Assembly (NCBI RefSeq): GCF_900163835.1
Contig: NZ_FUKR01000022.1
Location: 62,001 to 126,000 of the forward strand
Length of the DNA: 64,000 bases
Reading direction: 5' to 3'
Origin: Mycetocola reblochoni REB411
GTDB taxonomy: Bacteria > Actinomycetota > Actinomycetes > Actinomycetales > Microbacteriaceae
Below are positions 1-8,255 of this stretch, one piece after another; the stretch's first letter is position 1; each line of letters begins with the position of its first letter. The notes beneath the pieces are model-generated. The model was not told where the DNA came from and searched no databases. It saw only the letters and a list, made by a program, of their open reading frames with translations. The position numbers and the translations under genes are program-made.

Positions 1-305
1 AGGGCCGGATGCTCGTGTCGGCCGACACGGACGCCCACGTCCGCGCGATCCAGGCCTACCTCGACCTCGGCTACGACGAGGTCTACCTGCACAACGCCGG
101 CACCGACCAGGCCGGCTGGATCGCGCACGTCGGGGCCGAGGTGCTGCCCCGGCTCCGGCTGCGCGGCACCGGCCACGACTCCACCCCCTCCGCCCGGCAG
201 CACGCACAGGACCTGCCACATGCACCGGGACCGACCCCCAAGGAACAGGACAACGACGATGACCGAACTCGTCCTCGGCTACAAGGCCTCCGCCGAGCAG
301 TTTGA
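1..305 (+). CDS. LLM-class (probably F420-dependent) oxidoreductase, C-terminal part only
   Basis: The reading frame is open from the left edge, so the N-terminus lies outside the window. The visible protein has the usual C-terminal pattern of luciferase-like F420-dependent oxidoreductases: a helix followed by [12 protein letters not shown], then an Arg/Leu-rich end (EVLPRLR). It resembles the same region of the next gene, fgd, so the two are probably tandem relatives. Its 3' end overlaps the start of fgd by about 47 bases, which suggests translational coupling. The last 45 or so residues are low in complexity and partly read through the fgd start region. Substrate cannot be inferred from this fragment. 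Confidence 0.7.
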   Translation, partial: GRMLVSADTDAHVRAIQAYLDLGYDEVYLHNAGTDQAGWIAHVGAEVLPRLRLRGTGHDSTPSARQHAQDLPHAPGPTPKEQDNDDDRTRPRLQGLRRAV

Positions 306-1287
306 CCCGCGCACGCTCGTCGAGATCTCCGTCGCGGCGGAGCGCCACGGGATGCAGAGCGTCGTGGTGAGCGACCACTTCCAGCCCTGGCGGCACACCG
401 GGGGGCACGCGCCGTTCTCCCTCGCCTGGCTGGCGGCCGTGGGGGAGCGCACGAGCACCATCCGGCTGGGCACCTCGGTCATGACGCCGACGTTCCGCTA
501 CAACCCCGCCGTCCTCGCCCAGGCCTTCGCGACGCTCGGCTGCCTCTACCCCGGCCGGGTGATGCTCGGGGTCGGCACGGGCGAGGCCCTCAACGAGATC
601 GCCACGGGGTTCCGCGGCGCGGGCGAGCAGGACTGGCCGGAGTTCAAGGAGCGCTTCGCCCGGCTCCGCGAGGCGGTCGAGCTCATGCGGCTGCTCTGGA
701 CTCAGGAGCGGGTCAGCTACGCGGGCGAGTACTACTCCACCCACGGGGCGAGCATCTACGACCGTCCGGAGCAGCCGGTGCCCGTCTACATCGCCGCCGG
801 CGGTCCGCTTGTCGCCCGCTACGCCGGCCGGGCGGGCGACGGGTTCATCTGCACCTCGGGCAAGGGCATGCCGCTGTACACCGACACCCTGCTCCCCGCC
901 GTCGCCGAGGGCGAGCGGAAGGCCGGGAGGACGCCGGGGAGCGCGGCGCGGATGATCGAGATCAAACTGTCCTACGACACCGACGCCGACGCGGCCAGGG
1001 AGAACACCCGGTTCTGGTCGCCGCTCGCGCTGAGCGCCGAGCAGAAGCACAGCATCTCCGACCCGCTGCAGATGGAGGCCGCCGCCGACGCCCTCCCGAT
1101 CGACACGATCGCGGGCCGCTGGATCGTCGGCTCCGACCCGGACGACGTGGCCGAGCGCATCGGCGCGTACATCGACGCCGGCTTCACCGAGCTGGTGTTC
1201 CACGCGCCTGGGCCCGACCAGGAGCGCTTCCTCGCGCTGTTCGAGCGGGACATCGCGCCACGGCTGCGGGCCAGGGCGGCGTCGTGA
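259..1287 (+). CDS. fgd: F420-dependent glucose-6-phosphate dehydrogenase
   Basis: Predicted 342-residue cytosolic TIM-barrel enzyme. It oxidises glucose 6-phosphate to 6-phosphogluconolactone while reducing coenzyme F420, supplying F420H2. Family landmarks are in place: GYKASAEQF at residues 7-15, the SDHFQPW segment with Asp39, His40 and Trp44 (His40 and Trp44 are catalytic or F420-site residues in mycobacterial Fgd1), a [12 protein letters not shown] loop carrying the active-site Glu, and [12 protein letters not shown]. Length is close to Fgd1 (336). The ATG at 259 is chosen because homologues begin M-x-E-L-x-LGYK; the in-frame ATG at 220 only adds a Thr/Arg-rich tail. An AGGA lies about 14 bases upstream. 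The stop overlaps the cofE start (GTGA at 1284-1287), so both sit in one operon with cofC. Confidence 0.93.
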   Translation: MTELVLGYKASAEQFDPRTLVEISVAAERHGMQSVVVSDHFQPWRHTGGHAPFSLAWLAAVGERTSTIRLGTSVMTPTFRYNPAVLAQAFATLGCLYPGRVMLGVGTGEALNEIATGFRGAGEQDWPEFKERFARLREAVELMRLLWTQERVSYAGEYYSTHGASIYDRPEQPVPVYIAAGGPLVARYAGRAGDGFICTSGKGMPLYTDTLLPAVAEGERKAGRTPGSAARMIEIKLSYDTDADAARENTRFWSPLALSAEQKHSISDPLQMEAAADALPIDTIAGRWIVGSDPDDVAERIGAYIDAGFTELVFHAPGPDQERFLALFERDIAPRLRARAAS

Positions 1288-2129
1288 GCGGGCCAGGCGC
1301 CGGGCAGGCCGACCCGGGGCAGGCGGGCGCCGGGCCGGCTGCCTCCGGGCAGGCGCCCGGCGCGGCCGGGGGAGCGCTCGTCGTCCGCGGGGTGCCCGGC
1401 ATTCCGGAGATCACGGACGGAGACGACCTCGGGGCGATCGTCGCGGCGGCGCTGACCGACGCGGGCGGGGTGTCCGACGGCGATGTCGTGGTCGTGGCGA
1501 GCAAGGTCGTCGCCAAGGCGGAGGGCCGGCTGGTCAGGGCCGAGGACCGGGAGCAGGCGATCACCGACGAAGCGGTCAGGGTGGTCGCCTCGCGCACCGC
1601 GCCCGACGGCAGGACCACGCGCATCGTGCAGACCAGGCACGGCTTCGTCATGGCCGCCGCGGGCGTGGACGCGAGCAACGTCCCCGAGGGGCACGTGCTC
1701 CTGCTGCCCGTCGACCCGGACGGCTCGGCGCGCGCCCTGCGCCGGGGCATCGCCGAGCGCACGGGACGCCGGATCGGCGTCGTGGTGACGGACACCTTCG
1801 GCCGGCCGTGGCGCAACGGCCAGACCGACCTCGCGGTGGGGGCCGCGGGGCTCGCCGTCGTCGACGACGCCAGGGGGAGCGTCGACCGCTCCGGCCGGCC
1901 GCTGAGCGTCAGCGTCGCGGCCACGGTCGACCAGATCGCCTCGGCCGCCGACCTGGTCAGGGGCAAGGCCTCGGGCACCCCCGTCGTCGTTGTGAGCGGG
2001 CTCGACGTGGTGACCGAGGAGGACGGCCCCGGTGTGGCCGTGCTCGTGCGCGACGCCGGGTCCGACATGTTCCGCTGGGGCAGCGACGAGGCCTACGCCC
2101 GCGGTCGCGCCGACGCGGAGCGGGGCTGA
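1284..2129 (+). CDS. cofE: Coenzyme F420:L-glutamate ligase (CofE), single-domain
   Basis: Predicted 281-residue GTP-dependent ligase that adds gamma-linked glutamates to F420-0. Core motifs are visible: [11 protein letters not shown], the [20 protein letters not shown] block, [17 protein letters not shown] and [13 protein letters not shown]. The first 30 or so residues are an Ala/Gly/Pro-rich extension. The GTG at 1284 is kept because it overlaps the fgd stop as GTGA. Mycobacterial FbiB carries a second, FMN-dependent nitroreductase-like domain that reduces dehydro-F420-0. This protein ends after the CofE domain, as in archaeal CofE. It is followed 5 bases later by cofC, giving the operon fgd-cofE-cofC. 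Confidence 0.92.
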   Translation: MSGPGAGQADPGQAGAGPAASGQAPGAAGGALVVRGVPGIPEITDGDDLGAIVAAALTDAGGVSDGDVVVVASKVVAKAEGRLVRAEDREQAITDEAVRVVASRTAPDGRTTRIVQTRHGFVMAAAGVDASNVPEGHVLLLPVDPDGSARALRRGIAERTGRRIGVVVTDTFGRPWRNGQTDLAVGAAGLAVVDDARGSVDRSGRPLSVSVAATVDQIASAADLVRGKASGTPVVVVSGLDVVTEEDGPGVAVLVRDAGSDMFRWGSDEAYARGRADAERG

Positions 2130-2134
2130 CCCCG

Positions 2135-2863
2135 ATGGGCTGGCGTCTGATCGTCCCGGTGAAGGGCACGCCGGGGGCGAAGAGCCGCTTCGCCCCGTGG
2201 CTGCCCGATCCCGCGGTCAGGATGCGGCTCGCCTCCGCCCTCGCGGCGGACACCGTGGCGGCCGCCCGGGAGGCGGACGGCGTGGACGAGCTCGTCGTCG
2301 TGGCCGGCGGGGCCGTGCTTCCCCGTTTCCCCTCGGGCGTGCGCCTGCAGCGGCAGGACCCGTCGCGCCCCGGACTCGCCGCCGCCGTCGAGGAGGGTCT
2401 GGCCGGGCTGGGGGACGGACCGTGCGCGGTCCTGCTCGGTGACCTGCCCGCGCTCCGGCCCGAGGAGATCGCTCTCGCGCTGGGGCGGGCGGACGGCACG
2501 GCCAGGGGCATGGTCGCCGACGCCGACGCCGAGGGGACCGTGCTGCTCACCGCCGCCGCACCGGAGCTGCTCGTCGCGCGCTTCGGCGGTGCCTCCGCGG
2601 CACGCCATGTGGCGGAGGGCCACGTGCCGCTCGTGCCGCTCGTTCCGCTGAGCGGACCGGGTGGCCGGGGGCGGGCGCGGGCGGTCTCGGGAGCCGTCGG
2701 CGGGCGCCGTCTGCACGACCGCGAGCCGCTGGCGGGACTGCGCCGTGACGTGGACGGGGCGGACGCCCTGCGGCTCGCGGACGAGCTCGGCCTCGGGCCG
2801 GCCACGACCGCCCTGCTGGAGCGTGCTCAGCGCAGCGGGGCACTCCCCGCGCTGGCCAGCTGA
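2135..2863 (+). CDS. cofC: Phosphoenolpyruvate/2-phospholactate guanylyltransferase (CofC/FbiD)
   Basis: Predicted 242-residue nucleotidyltransferase-fold enzyme. It activates phosphoenolpyruvate (bacteria) or 2-phospholactate (archaea) with GTP for transfer to FO by CofD. The N-terminus LIVPVKGTPGAKSRF is the family's nucleotide-binding signature, and VLLGDLPALRPEE is the metal-binding Asp region. The ATG at 2135 lies just after the cofE stop, so translation is probably coupled. A Gly/Arg-rich insertion around residues 172-190 (SGPGGRGRARAV) is not typical of the family. The 3' end overlaps the 3' end of the convergent cofD gene by 37 bases, so antisense interaction of the two transcripts is possible. 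Confidence 0.88.
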   Translation: MGWRLIVPVKGTPGAKSRFAPWLPDPAVRMRLASALAADTVAAAREADGVDELVVVAGGAVLPRFPSGVRLQRQDPSRPGLAAAVEEGLAGLGDGPCAVLLGDLPALRPEEIALALGRADGTARGMVADADAEGTVLLTAAAPELLVARFGGASAARHVAEGHVPLVPLVPLSGPGGRGRARAVSGAVGGRRLHDREPLAGLRRDVDGADALRLADELGLGPATTALLERAQRSGALPALAS

Positions 2864-3951
2864 GCCCCGAGCGCCAGCACCTCGGCCGCGAGCGCCTCGC
2901 CCGTCGCCGCGTCGCTCATCCACAGCGGGACCGCGCGCGCGGCGACCCCCGCTGCGGTCAGCTCGGCGACCGCGTCCCCGTCCGCGAGGTCGACGAGCCA
3001 GCCGTCGAGGATCCCGTACTCGTCCTGGTAGTGCCGGGCGATCGCCGTCGCCGACGCCTCGACCCCGATGGTGCGCAGGCAGCTCTCGGCCATGCCGCGC
3101 ACGGCCTGGCCGGCGATCACGGGCGAGACCCCGACGATCGGCGCGGTCGCGGCGCGCAGCGCGTCCGCGATGCCGGGCACGCCGAGGATCGTGCCGACCG
3201 ACACGACCGGATTGGACGGGGGGACGATGATCAGATCCGCGTCGGCGATGGCCTCCAACACCCCCGCGGCCGGCCGCGCCTCCGCGACACCGGACTGCTC
3301 GAAGCGCACGGCGGGCAGCGCCGCGCGGTGGCGCACCCACCACTCCTCGAAGTGGATGCTCCGGCGGCCGTCCCCGTCGTCGACGACCACGTGCGTCTCG
3401 ACCTCCTGGTCGCTCATCGGCAGCAGCCGCACCCCGGGCCGCCAGCGCGCGCACAGCCGCTCGGTGACCGTGCTCAGCGGGAGCCCGGCGGCGAGGAGCT
3501 CCGTGCGGGCCAGGTGGGTCGCCAGGTCGAGGTCGCCGAGCGTGAACCACTCCCAGCCGAGGCCGTAGGCGGCGAGGTCGGCCGAGGTCCGCGAGCTCTC
3601 GTCCCTGCGTCCCCAGCCCTGCTCCTCGGAGACCGCCCCGCCGAGGGTGTACATCTGGGTGTCCAGGTCGGGGCAGACCCTGACGCCGTGCAGCCACATG
3701 TCGTCGCCGGTGTTCACCACCACGGTGATCTCGCTCGGGGCGGTGCCGCCGGCGTGCTCCCGGCGCAGCAGCTCGCGCAGCGAGCGGGTGAAGCGGGCGC
3801 CGCCGACGCCGCCGGAGAGCACGGTGATCCGGTGCGGTGGCCCGGGGCGCGCCGCGGGGAGGCCCGCGCCGACCGACGTCGTCGCTCCGATGGGGGCCAC
3901 CGCTCCGGTCGGGGTCGTCGCGTCGGAGGGGGTCGTCTGTCCGGTCGTCAT
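2827..3951 (-). CDS. cofD: 2-phospho-L-lactate/PEP transferase CofD (FbiA)
   Basis: Predicted 374-residue enzyme joining the activated three-carbon acid to FO to give (dehydro-)F420-0. Family motifs: VLSGGVGGARFTRSL near the N-terminus (nucleotide/FO-binding loop), VVVNTGDDMWLHGVRVCPDLDT with Asp residues for metal and phosphate, and PPSNPVVSVGTIL. The first 40 or so residues form a Thr/Pro/Ala-rich tail with short imperfect TTPTGAVAPIGATTSVG-like repeats that cofD does not usually have. The ATG at 3951 overlaps the stop of the upstream monooxygenase gene (ATGA), so it is the last gene of the fbiC-monooxygenase-cofD operon. Confidence 0.92.
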   Translation of the reverse strand: MTTGQTTPSDATTPTGAVAPIGATTSVGAGLPAARPGPPHRITVLSGGVGGARFTRSLRELLRREHAGGTAPSEITVVVNTGDDMWLHGVRVCPDLDTQMYTLGGAVSEEQGWGRRDESSRTSADLAAYGLGWEWFTLGDLDLATHLARTELLAAGLPLSTVTERLCARWRPGVRLLPMSDQEVETHVVVDDGDGRRSIHFEEWWVRHRAALPAVRFEQSGVAEARPAAGVLEAIADADLIIVPPSNPVVSVGTILGVPGIADALRAATAPIVGVSPVIAGQAVRGMAESCLRTIGVEASATAIARHYQDEYGILDGWLVDLADGDAVAELTAAGVAARAVPLWMSDAATGEALAAEVLALGAQLASAGSAPLR

Positions 3952-5453
3952 GGGCGCTGTCCGATCTGCGGGGGACGCCCCGTGGCGTCCGGGGCGGGTG
4001 AGGGGGAGGAATGTGAGAGTGTCGGCGGCTCCGCCGCGAGGGAGGACGCGCGCAGCGTCGCCACGGCGTCGTCCAGGTGGTCGCGCAGTTCCGCCGCGCG
4101 TCCGGGCCAGAGCAGACCGGGCGAGCCGTCGGCGTCGAGGTACCAGCTGCGGCAGCCGCCCGACCACACGGTGCGTCCGGCGAGCGAGTGCACCCGTTCG
4201 CGCCAGGCGCGGGCGTCGCGGTCGCTCGCCCTGACCGGCCCCCTCGTCCCGAGCAGCAGCCGCACGATGCCGTCGAGCTGCGCCTCGATCGCCAGGAGCG
4301 CCGAGCCGTGCCCGAGCGTGCCCTGCGGTCCGTTGACGACGAACATGCCGGGGAAGCCGGGGACGGCGATGCCCCCGACGGAGCGCATGCCGTCCGACCA
4401 GCTCTCGGCCAGCGTCGTCCCCCGCCCCCCGGTGATCAGCGGGGCGTAGGGCTGCGCGCGCACGTCGAAGCCGGTGGCCAGCACGATCGTGTCGGCTGGG
4501 ATCGTTCTGCCCGCCGCTGTCACGACGCCGTCCCGGCCGATCGCGGCGAGGCCTGAGGGCTCCAGGGCCACGTCCGCGCGTTCCAGGGCGGGGTAGAAGT
4601 CGTCTGAGAACAGCACCCGGCGGCAGCCCGCCTCGTCGCGCGGTTCGAGGGCCGAGCGCAGCAGGGGGGAGCTCAGCTGCCGCTCGCGGTGGGCGCGGGC
4701 GGCGTCGGCGACGGCGCGCTGCGCGGTGGAGCCGCGGAGGCGGCGCGGGAAGGCCGCGTCCTGGGCGAGGAGCGCGGAACCGGGCGGCGTCGCGGGGGCG
4801 CCGTCCTCCCCGGTGCCGACGGTGCGCGGAAGGATCCACGGCGCGCGTCGCTGGAGCACGGTCAGCCGGGCCGCCCGGCCGGCCAGGCGTGGCACGATCT
4901 GCACGGCACTCGCGCCGGTGCCGACCACGACGACGTCCGCACCGTCGATCGCGGCGTCGTCCCGCCACCGGGCCGAGTGCACGATGTCGCCGCCGAAGGA
5001 ACCGTAGCCGGGGACGTCGGGCACGAGGGGCGAGCCGAACCGGCCGGCGCAGAGGATCAGCGCGCGGGTCGCCAGGAGGCCCCGGGGCGTCGTGATCCGC
5101 CAGAGCCCTGCCGCCTCGTCCCACGCCGCGGAGCTGAGCGGGGTGCTCGTGCGCAGCCGCTCGGCGACGCCCGGCTCGGCGGCGATGTCGCGGAGGTAGT
5201 CCCGGATCTCCGCGCCAGGGGCGAACGGGGCCGTCCACCGCGAGCGCCGTCGCCGGCTGAGCGTGTACTGCGGGGCGGGGATGTCGCAGGCCACCCCGGG
5301 GTAGCGGTTGTCGCGCCAGGTCCCGCCGACCTCGGCGGCGGCCTCCAGGACGAGGTGGTCGTCGATCCCCGCCTCCGACAGGGCGAGCGAGGCGGCGAGC
5401 CCGGCGAAGCCCGCACCGACGACGACGACGTCGTGCACCCGCGCCGCGGTCAT
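3948..5453 (-). CDS. Baeyer-Villiger-type FAD/NADPH monooxygenase
   Basis: Predicted 501-residue class B flavoprotein monooxygenase. The first Rossmann motif is VVVGAGFAGLAASL near the N-terminus. It is followed by GGTWRDNRYPGVACD, the Baeyer-Villiger fingerprint F-G-G-D-I-V-H-S-A-R-W, a second NADPH Rossmann motif VVVGTGASAVQ, and the C-terminal ATGFD. These enzymes insert oxygen into ketones or oxidise S or N atoms. The substrate here is unknown. It overlaps fbiC upstream and cofD downstream by ATGA, so it is transcribed and translated within the F420 operon. That location is unusual and could mean a role in deazaflavin metabolism, or simple hitch-hiking. The last 30 residues are Ser/Pro-rich and probably disordered. 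Confidence 0.85.
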   Translation of the reverse strand: MTAARVHDVVVVGAGFAGLAASLALSEAGIDDHLVLEAAAEVGGTWRDNRYPGVACDIPAPQYTLSRRRRSRWTAPFAPGAEIRDYLRDIAAEPGVAERLRTSTPLSSAAWDEAAGLWRITTPRGLLATRALILCAGRFGSPLVPDVPGYGSFGGDIVHSARWRDDAAIDGADVVVVGTGASAVQIVPRLAGRAARLTVLQRRAPWILPRTVGTGEDGAPATPPGSALLAQDAAFPRRLRGSTAQRAVADAARAHRERQLSSPLLRSALEPRDEAGCRRVLFSDDFYPALERADVALEPSGLAAIGRDGVVTAAGRTIPADTIVLATGFDVRAQPYAPLITGGRGTTLAESWSDGMRSVGGIAVPGFPGMFVVNGPQGTLGHGSALLAIEAQLDGIVRLLLGTRGPVRASDRDARAWRERVHSLAGRTVWSGGCRSWYLDADGSPGLLWPGRAAELRDHLDDAVATLRASSLAAEPPTLSHSSPSPAPDATGRPPQIGQRP

Positions 5454-8125
5454 CGCGCCGACACCGCGAGCAGCCGCGCGTCCCTGATCGACGGCCCCGA
5501 CGGCCCCGGGGCGTCGAGGAACGCCGCGACCCGTTCCGCCGGGGCGTCCGCGTAGCCGGTCAGGCGGTGCCGGAGCGGACGGCCGAGCGTGGCGGCCAGT
5601 CGCTCCAGCTCGGCGACGCCCAGCTCCTTGCCCTGCTCGGCCCCGGCGGAGGGGTGGACCCTGCCGTCCCTGAGCACGCCGCCGAGGTCGTCCGCTCCGG
5701 CACGCAGCAGCGCGGCTGCCGCCTCCAGGCCGACCCGCGGCCACGGCGCCTGCAGGTGCGGGATCGCGTCGCCGACGAGGAGGCGCGCCACGGCGGTGAG
5801 GGCGAGCGCCGCGGGCAGGCCCGGCCCCCGTCCGTGCGGATCCGTGGCCGACGGCGTCAGCCACGGCAGGACGATGAGCTCGGTGATGCCGCCCGTGCGG
5901 TCCTGGATGCCGCGCAGCGCGCGCAGGTGCGCGACCGTCTGCGCCGGGCTCTCACCGAGGCCGTGGACGAGGGTCGACGTCGAGGTGAGCCCCGCGCGGT
6001 GGGCGGCCTCGATCGTGGCGATCCACTCGGCCGCGCTCGGGCCGTGCGGGTCGACGCGCTTCCGGATCGCGTCGTCGAGGATGAGCGCCCCCGTGCCGGG
6101 GATGCTGCGCACGCCGTGGGTGCGGAGCAGCTCGAGCTGGGTGGTCAGGGGCCGCCCGGCTTGCTCCGCGTCCGCGCGGATCTCCGCGGGGCGGCAGGCG
6201 TGCAGGTGCAGGAGCGGCGCGGCGGCGTGCAGGGCGTCGACCGCGCGGATGGCTCCGTCGCGTGCCCCGCCGTCCACCCGCCCCTGCAGGCAGAGCTCCG
6301 TCGCGCCGAGCTCCCAGGCGTCCGCGGCGATGCGGCCGAGGTCGTCGGCGCCGAGCGGCCCCGAGCCGTCCGCGGCGGTCGCGCGGTCGGTGGCGGCGGG
6401 GTGGTCACCGGGTGCGGCGCGGGCGGTGAGGGCCGTGTTCGGGCTGAGACGGATGCGGGTGCCGTCCAGGTTGCGGTTGACGACGACGCCGAGCGCGTCG
6501 CCGAGCCGTCGTCGGCGGGCGGCGTCGGCGAGCGCGCAGAGCTCGGCGAGCTGCTCTCCGCGGGCGCCGAGCAGGGCAGCGGCGTCCGCGTCGCCCGGGG
6601 CACGGCCGGCGGCCACCCGGTCGAGCGCTCGCCGGATGTCGGGGTCGACGCGGCCGCCGGCTGTGGGGCCGCCGACCGTGTGGCCGCGGGCCGTGGCGCT
6701 GTCGCCCGCGGGTTCCGCGATCGCGTGACCCGCGGCGCGGGAACCGCCGCCGACGCGGGCGAGCCCGTCGGCCCCCGCGGCGGAGCGGACCAGGGGTCGA
6801 AGGGAGGCGTCGATCCAGTTCTCGGCGTCGCGCACGTAGCCGGGGTGCGCCGTCAGCCGCTCCCGCAGCGTGAAGCCGGCGGCCGCCGTCCGTGCCGCGA
6901 GGGAGTCGATCTGGGGCCAGGGGCGCTCCGGGTTCACGTGGTCGGGGGTGAGCGGGCTCACCCCGCCCCAGTCGTCGATGCCAGCCGAGATCAGCAGGCT
7001 GAGGTCGGCGTCGTCCGAGAGGTTTGGCGGGACCTGGATGCTCATGTCCCCGCCGAGGACGAGCCGCGCGACCGCGACGGCGGCCAGGTACTCGTGCAGG
7101 CCCAGGTCCGCGGCGTTCTGCATCGCGGTGCGCGGCTTCACCCGGAAGTTCTGCACGATCACCTCCTGCACGTGCCCGTGGCGTTCGTGGGCCTCCCGCA
7201 GCGCGAAAAGCGCGTCCACCCTGTCGCCGTCGTCCTCGCCGATGCCGAGGAGCACCCCGGTGCTGAACGGGATCGCCGACTGGCCCGCCTCCTCGATGAC
7301 GCGCAGTCGCAGCGCGGGGTCCTTGTCCGGCGAGCCGAGGTGCGCCCCGCCCGGCTCGGTCCAGATCCGCGTCGAGGTCGTCTCCAGCATCATCCCCATC
7401 GACGGCGACACGGGGCGGAGCAGCTGCATCTCCCTCCAGGTCATGACGCCGGGGTTCATGTGCGGCAGCAGCCCCGTCTCGGCCAGGACGCGCTCGCCGA
7501 GGTGCCTGAGGTAGTCGACCGTGCTGCCGAAGCCGTGCTCCGCCAGCCACTGCCGGGCGACCGGCCAGCGGTCCTCCGGACGGTCCCCCAGGGTGAACAG
7601 CGCCTCGCGGCAGCCGAGCTCGGCCCCGGCGGCGGCGATCGCCACCACCTCGTCGCCGCTGAGGTAGGGGCTGATCCCCTGACGGCGCAGTCCTCCGGGG
7701 GTGTCGACGAAGACGCAGTAGTGGCACCGGTCCCGGCAGAGCGTGGTCACGGGGATGAACACCTTCCGCGAGTAGGTGATCACGCCGGGGCGGCCGCGCC
7801 GGGCCAGCCCGGCGTCCCTGATCGCGGAGGCGGCGGCGAGCAGCCGGGCCAGCTCGCCGCCGCGCGCGTGCAGGAGTGCGAGCGCGTCCGCGCGGCTCGG
7901 CACGATGCCGTCGGCGATGCCGTCCTCGATGCGGCCGAGGGCGTTCCGGCAGGCGTCGAGCCGCTCCGGCGCGGTCAGCGAGGCGAGCCGCTCGTCGTGC
8001 GCCGACGCGGGGGCGGGCGAGGCAGGGCGGGCGGGAGCGGAGACCGCTTCGGGGTCAGCGGCTCGGCACTCAGCAGAGCGGCACTCAGCGGACCGGGGGT
8101 CAGCAGTTCGGGGGAGGGCAGGCAT
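5450..8125 (-). CDS. fbiC: FO synthase-like protein FbiC (CofG-CofH fusion) with a degenerate CofH half
   Basis: Predicted 891 residues; mycobacterial FbiC is 856. FbiC makes the F420 chromophore FO from tyrosine and 5-amino-6-ribitylaminouracil using two radical-SAM modules. The N-terminal CofG module is intact: Cys130, Cys134 and Cys137 form the CX3CX2C motif in TTLCRDRCHYCVF, followed by MLETTS and GIDDWGGVSPLTPDH. The C-terminal half is clearly CofH by TELCLQG, IPGTGALILDD, GIQDRTGG and ADDLGG. At the cluster motif, however, the three cysteines align with Arg559, Asn563 and Leu566, and no cysteine replaces them nearby. The start at 8125 has AAGGA 6 bases upstream. First gene of the leftward F420 operon; possibly the CofH step is lost or done elsewhere. 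Confidence 0.87.
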   Translation of the reverse strand: MPALPRTADPRSAECRSAECRAADPEAVSAPARPASPAPASAHDERLASLTAPERLDACRNALGRIEDGIADGIVPSRADALALLHARGGELARLLAAASAIRDAGLARRGRPGVITYSRKVFIPVTTLCRDRCHYCVFVDTPGGLRRQGISPYLSGDEVVAIAAAGAELGCREALFTLGDRPEDRWPVARQWLAEHGFGSTVDYLRHLGERVLAETGLLPHMNPGVMTWREMQLLRPVSPSMGMMLETTSTRIWTEPGGAHLGSPDKDPALRLRVIEEAGQSAIPFSTGVLLGIGEDDGDRVDALFALREAHERHGHVQEVIVQNFRVKPRTAMQNAADLGLHEYLAAVAVARLVLGGDMSIQVPPNLSDDADLSLLISAGIDDWGGVSPLTPDHVNPERPWPQIDSLAARTAAAGFTLRERLTAHPGYVRDAENWIDASLRPLVRSAAGADGLARVGGGSRAAGHAIAEPAGDSATARGHTVGGPTAGGRVDPDIRRALDRVAAGRAPGDADAAALLGARGEQLAELCALADAARRRRLGDALGVVVNRNLDGTRIRLSPNTALTARAAPGDHPAATDRATAADGSGPLGADDLGRIAADAWELGATELCLQGRVDGGARDGAIRAVDALHAAAPLLHLHACRPAEIRADAEQAGRPLTTQLELLRTHGVRSIPGTGALILDDAIRKRVDPHGPSAAEWIATIEAAHRAGLTSTSTLVHGLGESPAQTVAHLRALRGIQDRTGGITELIVLPWLTPSATDPHGRGPGLPAALALTAVARLLVGDAIPHLQAPWPRVGLEAAAALLRAGADDLGGVLRDGRVHPSAGAEQGKELGVAELERLAATLGRPLRHRLTGYADAPAERVAAFLDAPGPSGPSIRDARLLAVSAR

Positions 8126-8188
8126 GTGGGTCCTTGTCCGTCGACGATGTCGGGAGAGGAACCTGCTGCCCAGTGCGGGGACAACCCA

Positions 8189-8207
8189 CCGCGGAAGCGT
8201 TCCGCGG
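8189..8207. promoter_or_regulatory. Perfect 8-bp inverted repeat in the fbiC 5' leader
   Basis: CCGCGGAA-gcg-TTCCGCGG lies between the likely fbiC -10 box and the fbiC start. In RNA it would form a tight hairpin; as DNA it could bind a dimeric regulator. No known F420-responsive element is claimed. Confidence 0.45.
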
Positions 8208-8218
8208 GGTTCGCCGTC

Positions 8219-8249
8219 AGTATAGGCAGCGCCGCGCTGATGCCACAAT
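8219..8249. promoter_or_regulatory. Back-to-back promoters for fbiC (-) and the DNA methyltransferase (+)
   Basis: On the minus strand TATACT (8224-8219) is a good -10 box, with TTGTGG 18 bases upstream (8248-8243). On the plus strand CACAAT (8244-8249) lies 6 bases before the methyltransferase ATG at 8256, giving a leaderless message. The plus -10 overlaps the minus -35, so the two promoters probably compete. Confidence 0.5.
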
Positions 8250-8255
8250 GAGACC

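Noticed and set aside
2827-5238. An 803-codon minus-strand frame joining cofD to upstream DNA
   Set aside because: The upstream 430 codons are the wrong frame of the monooxygenase gene; cofD proper begins at the ATG at 3951 with ATGA coupling.
5567-8251. Very long open frame of 894 codons on the plus strand opposite fbiC
   Set aside because: The translation is Arg/Gly/Val-rich without motifs; it is the antisense shadow of a high-G+C gene on the minus strand.
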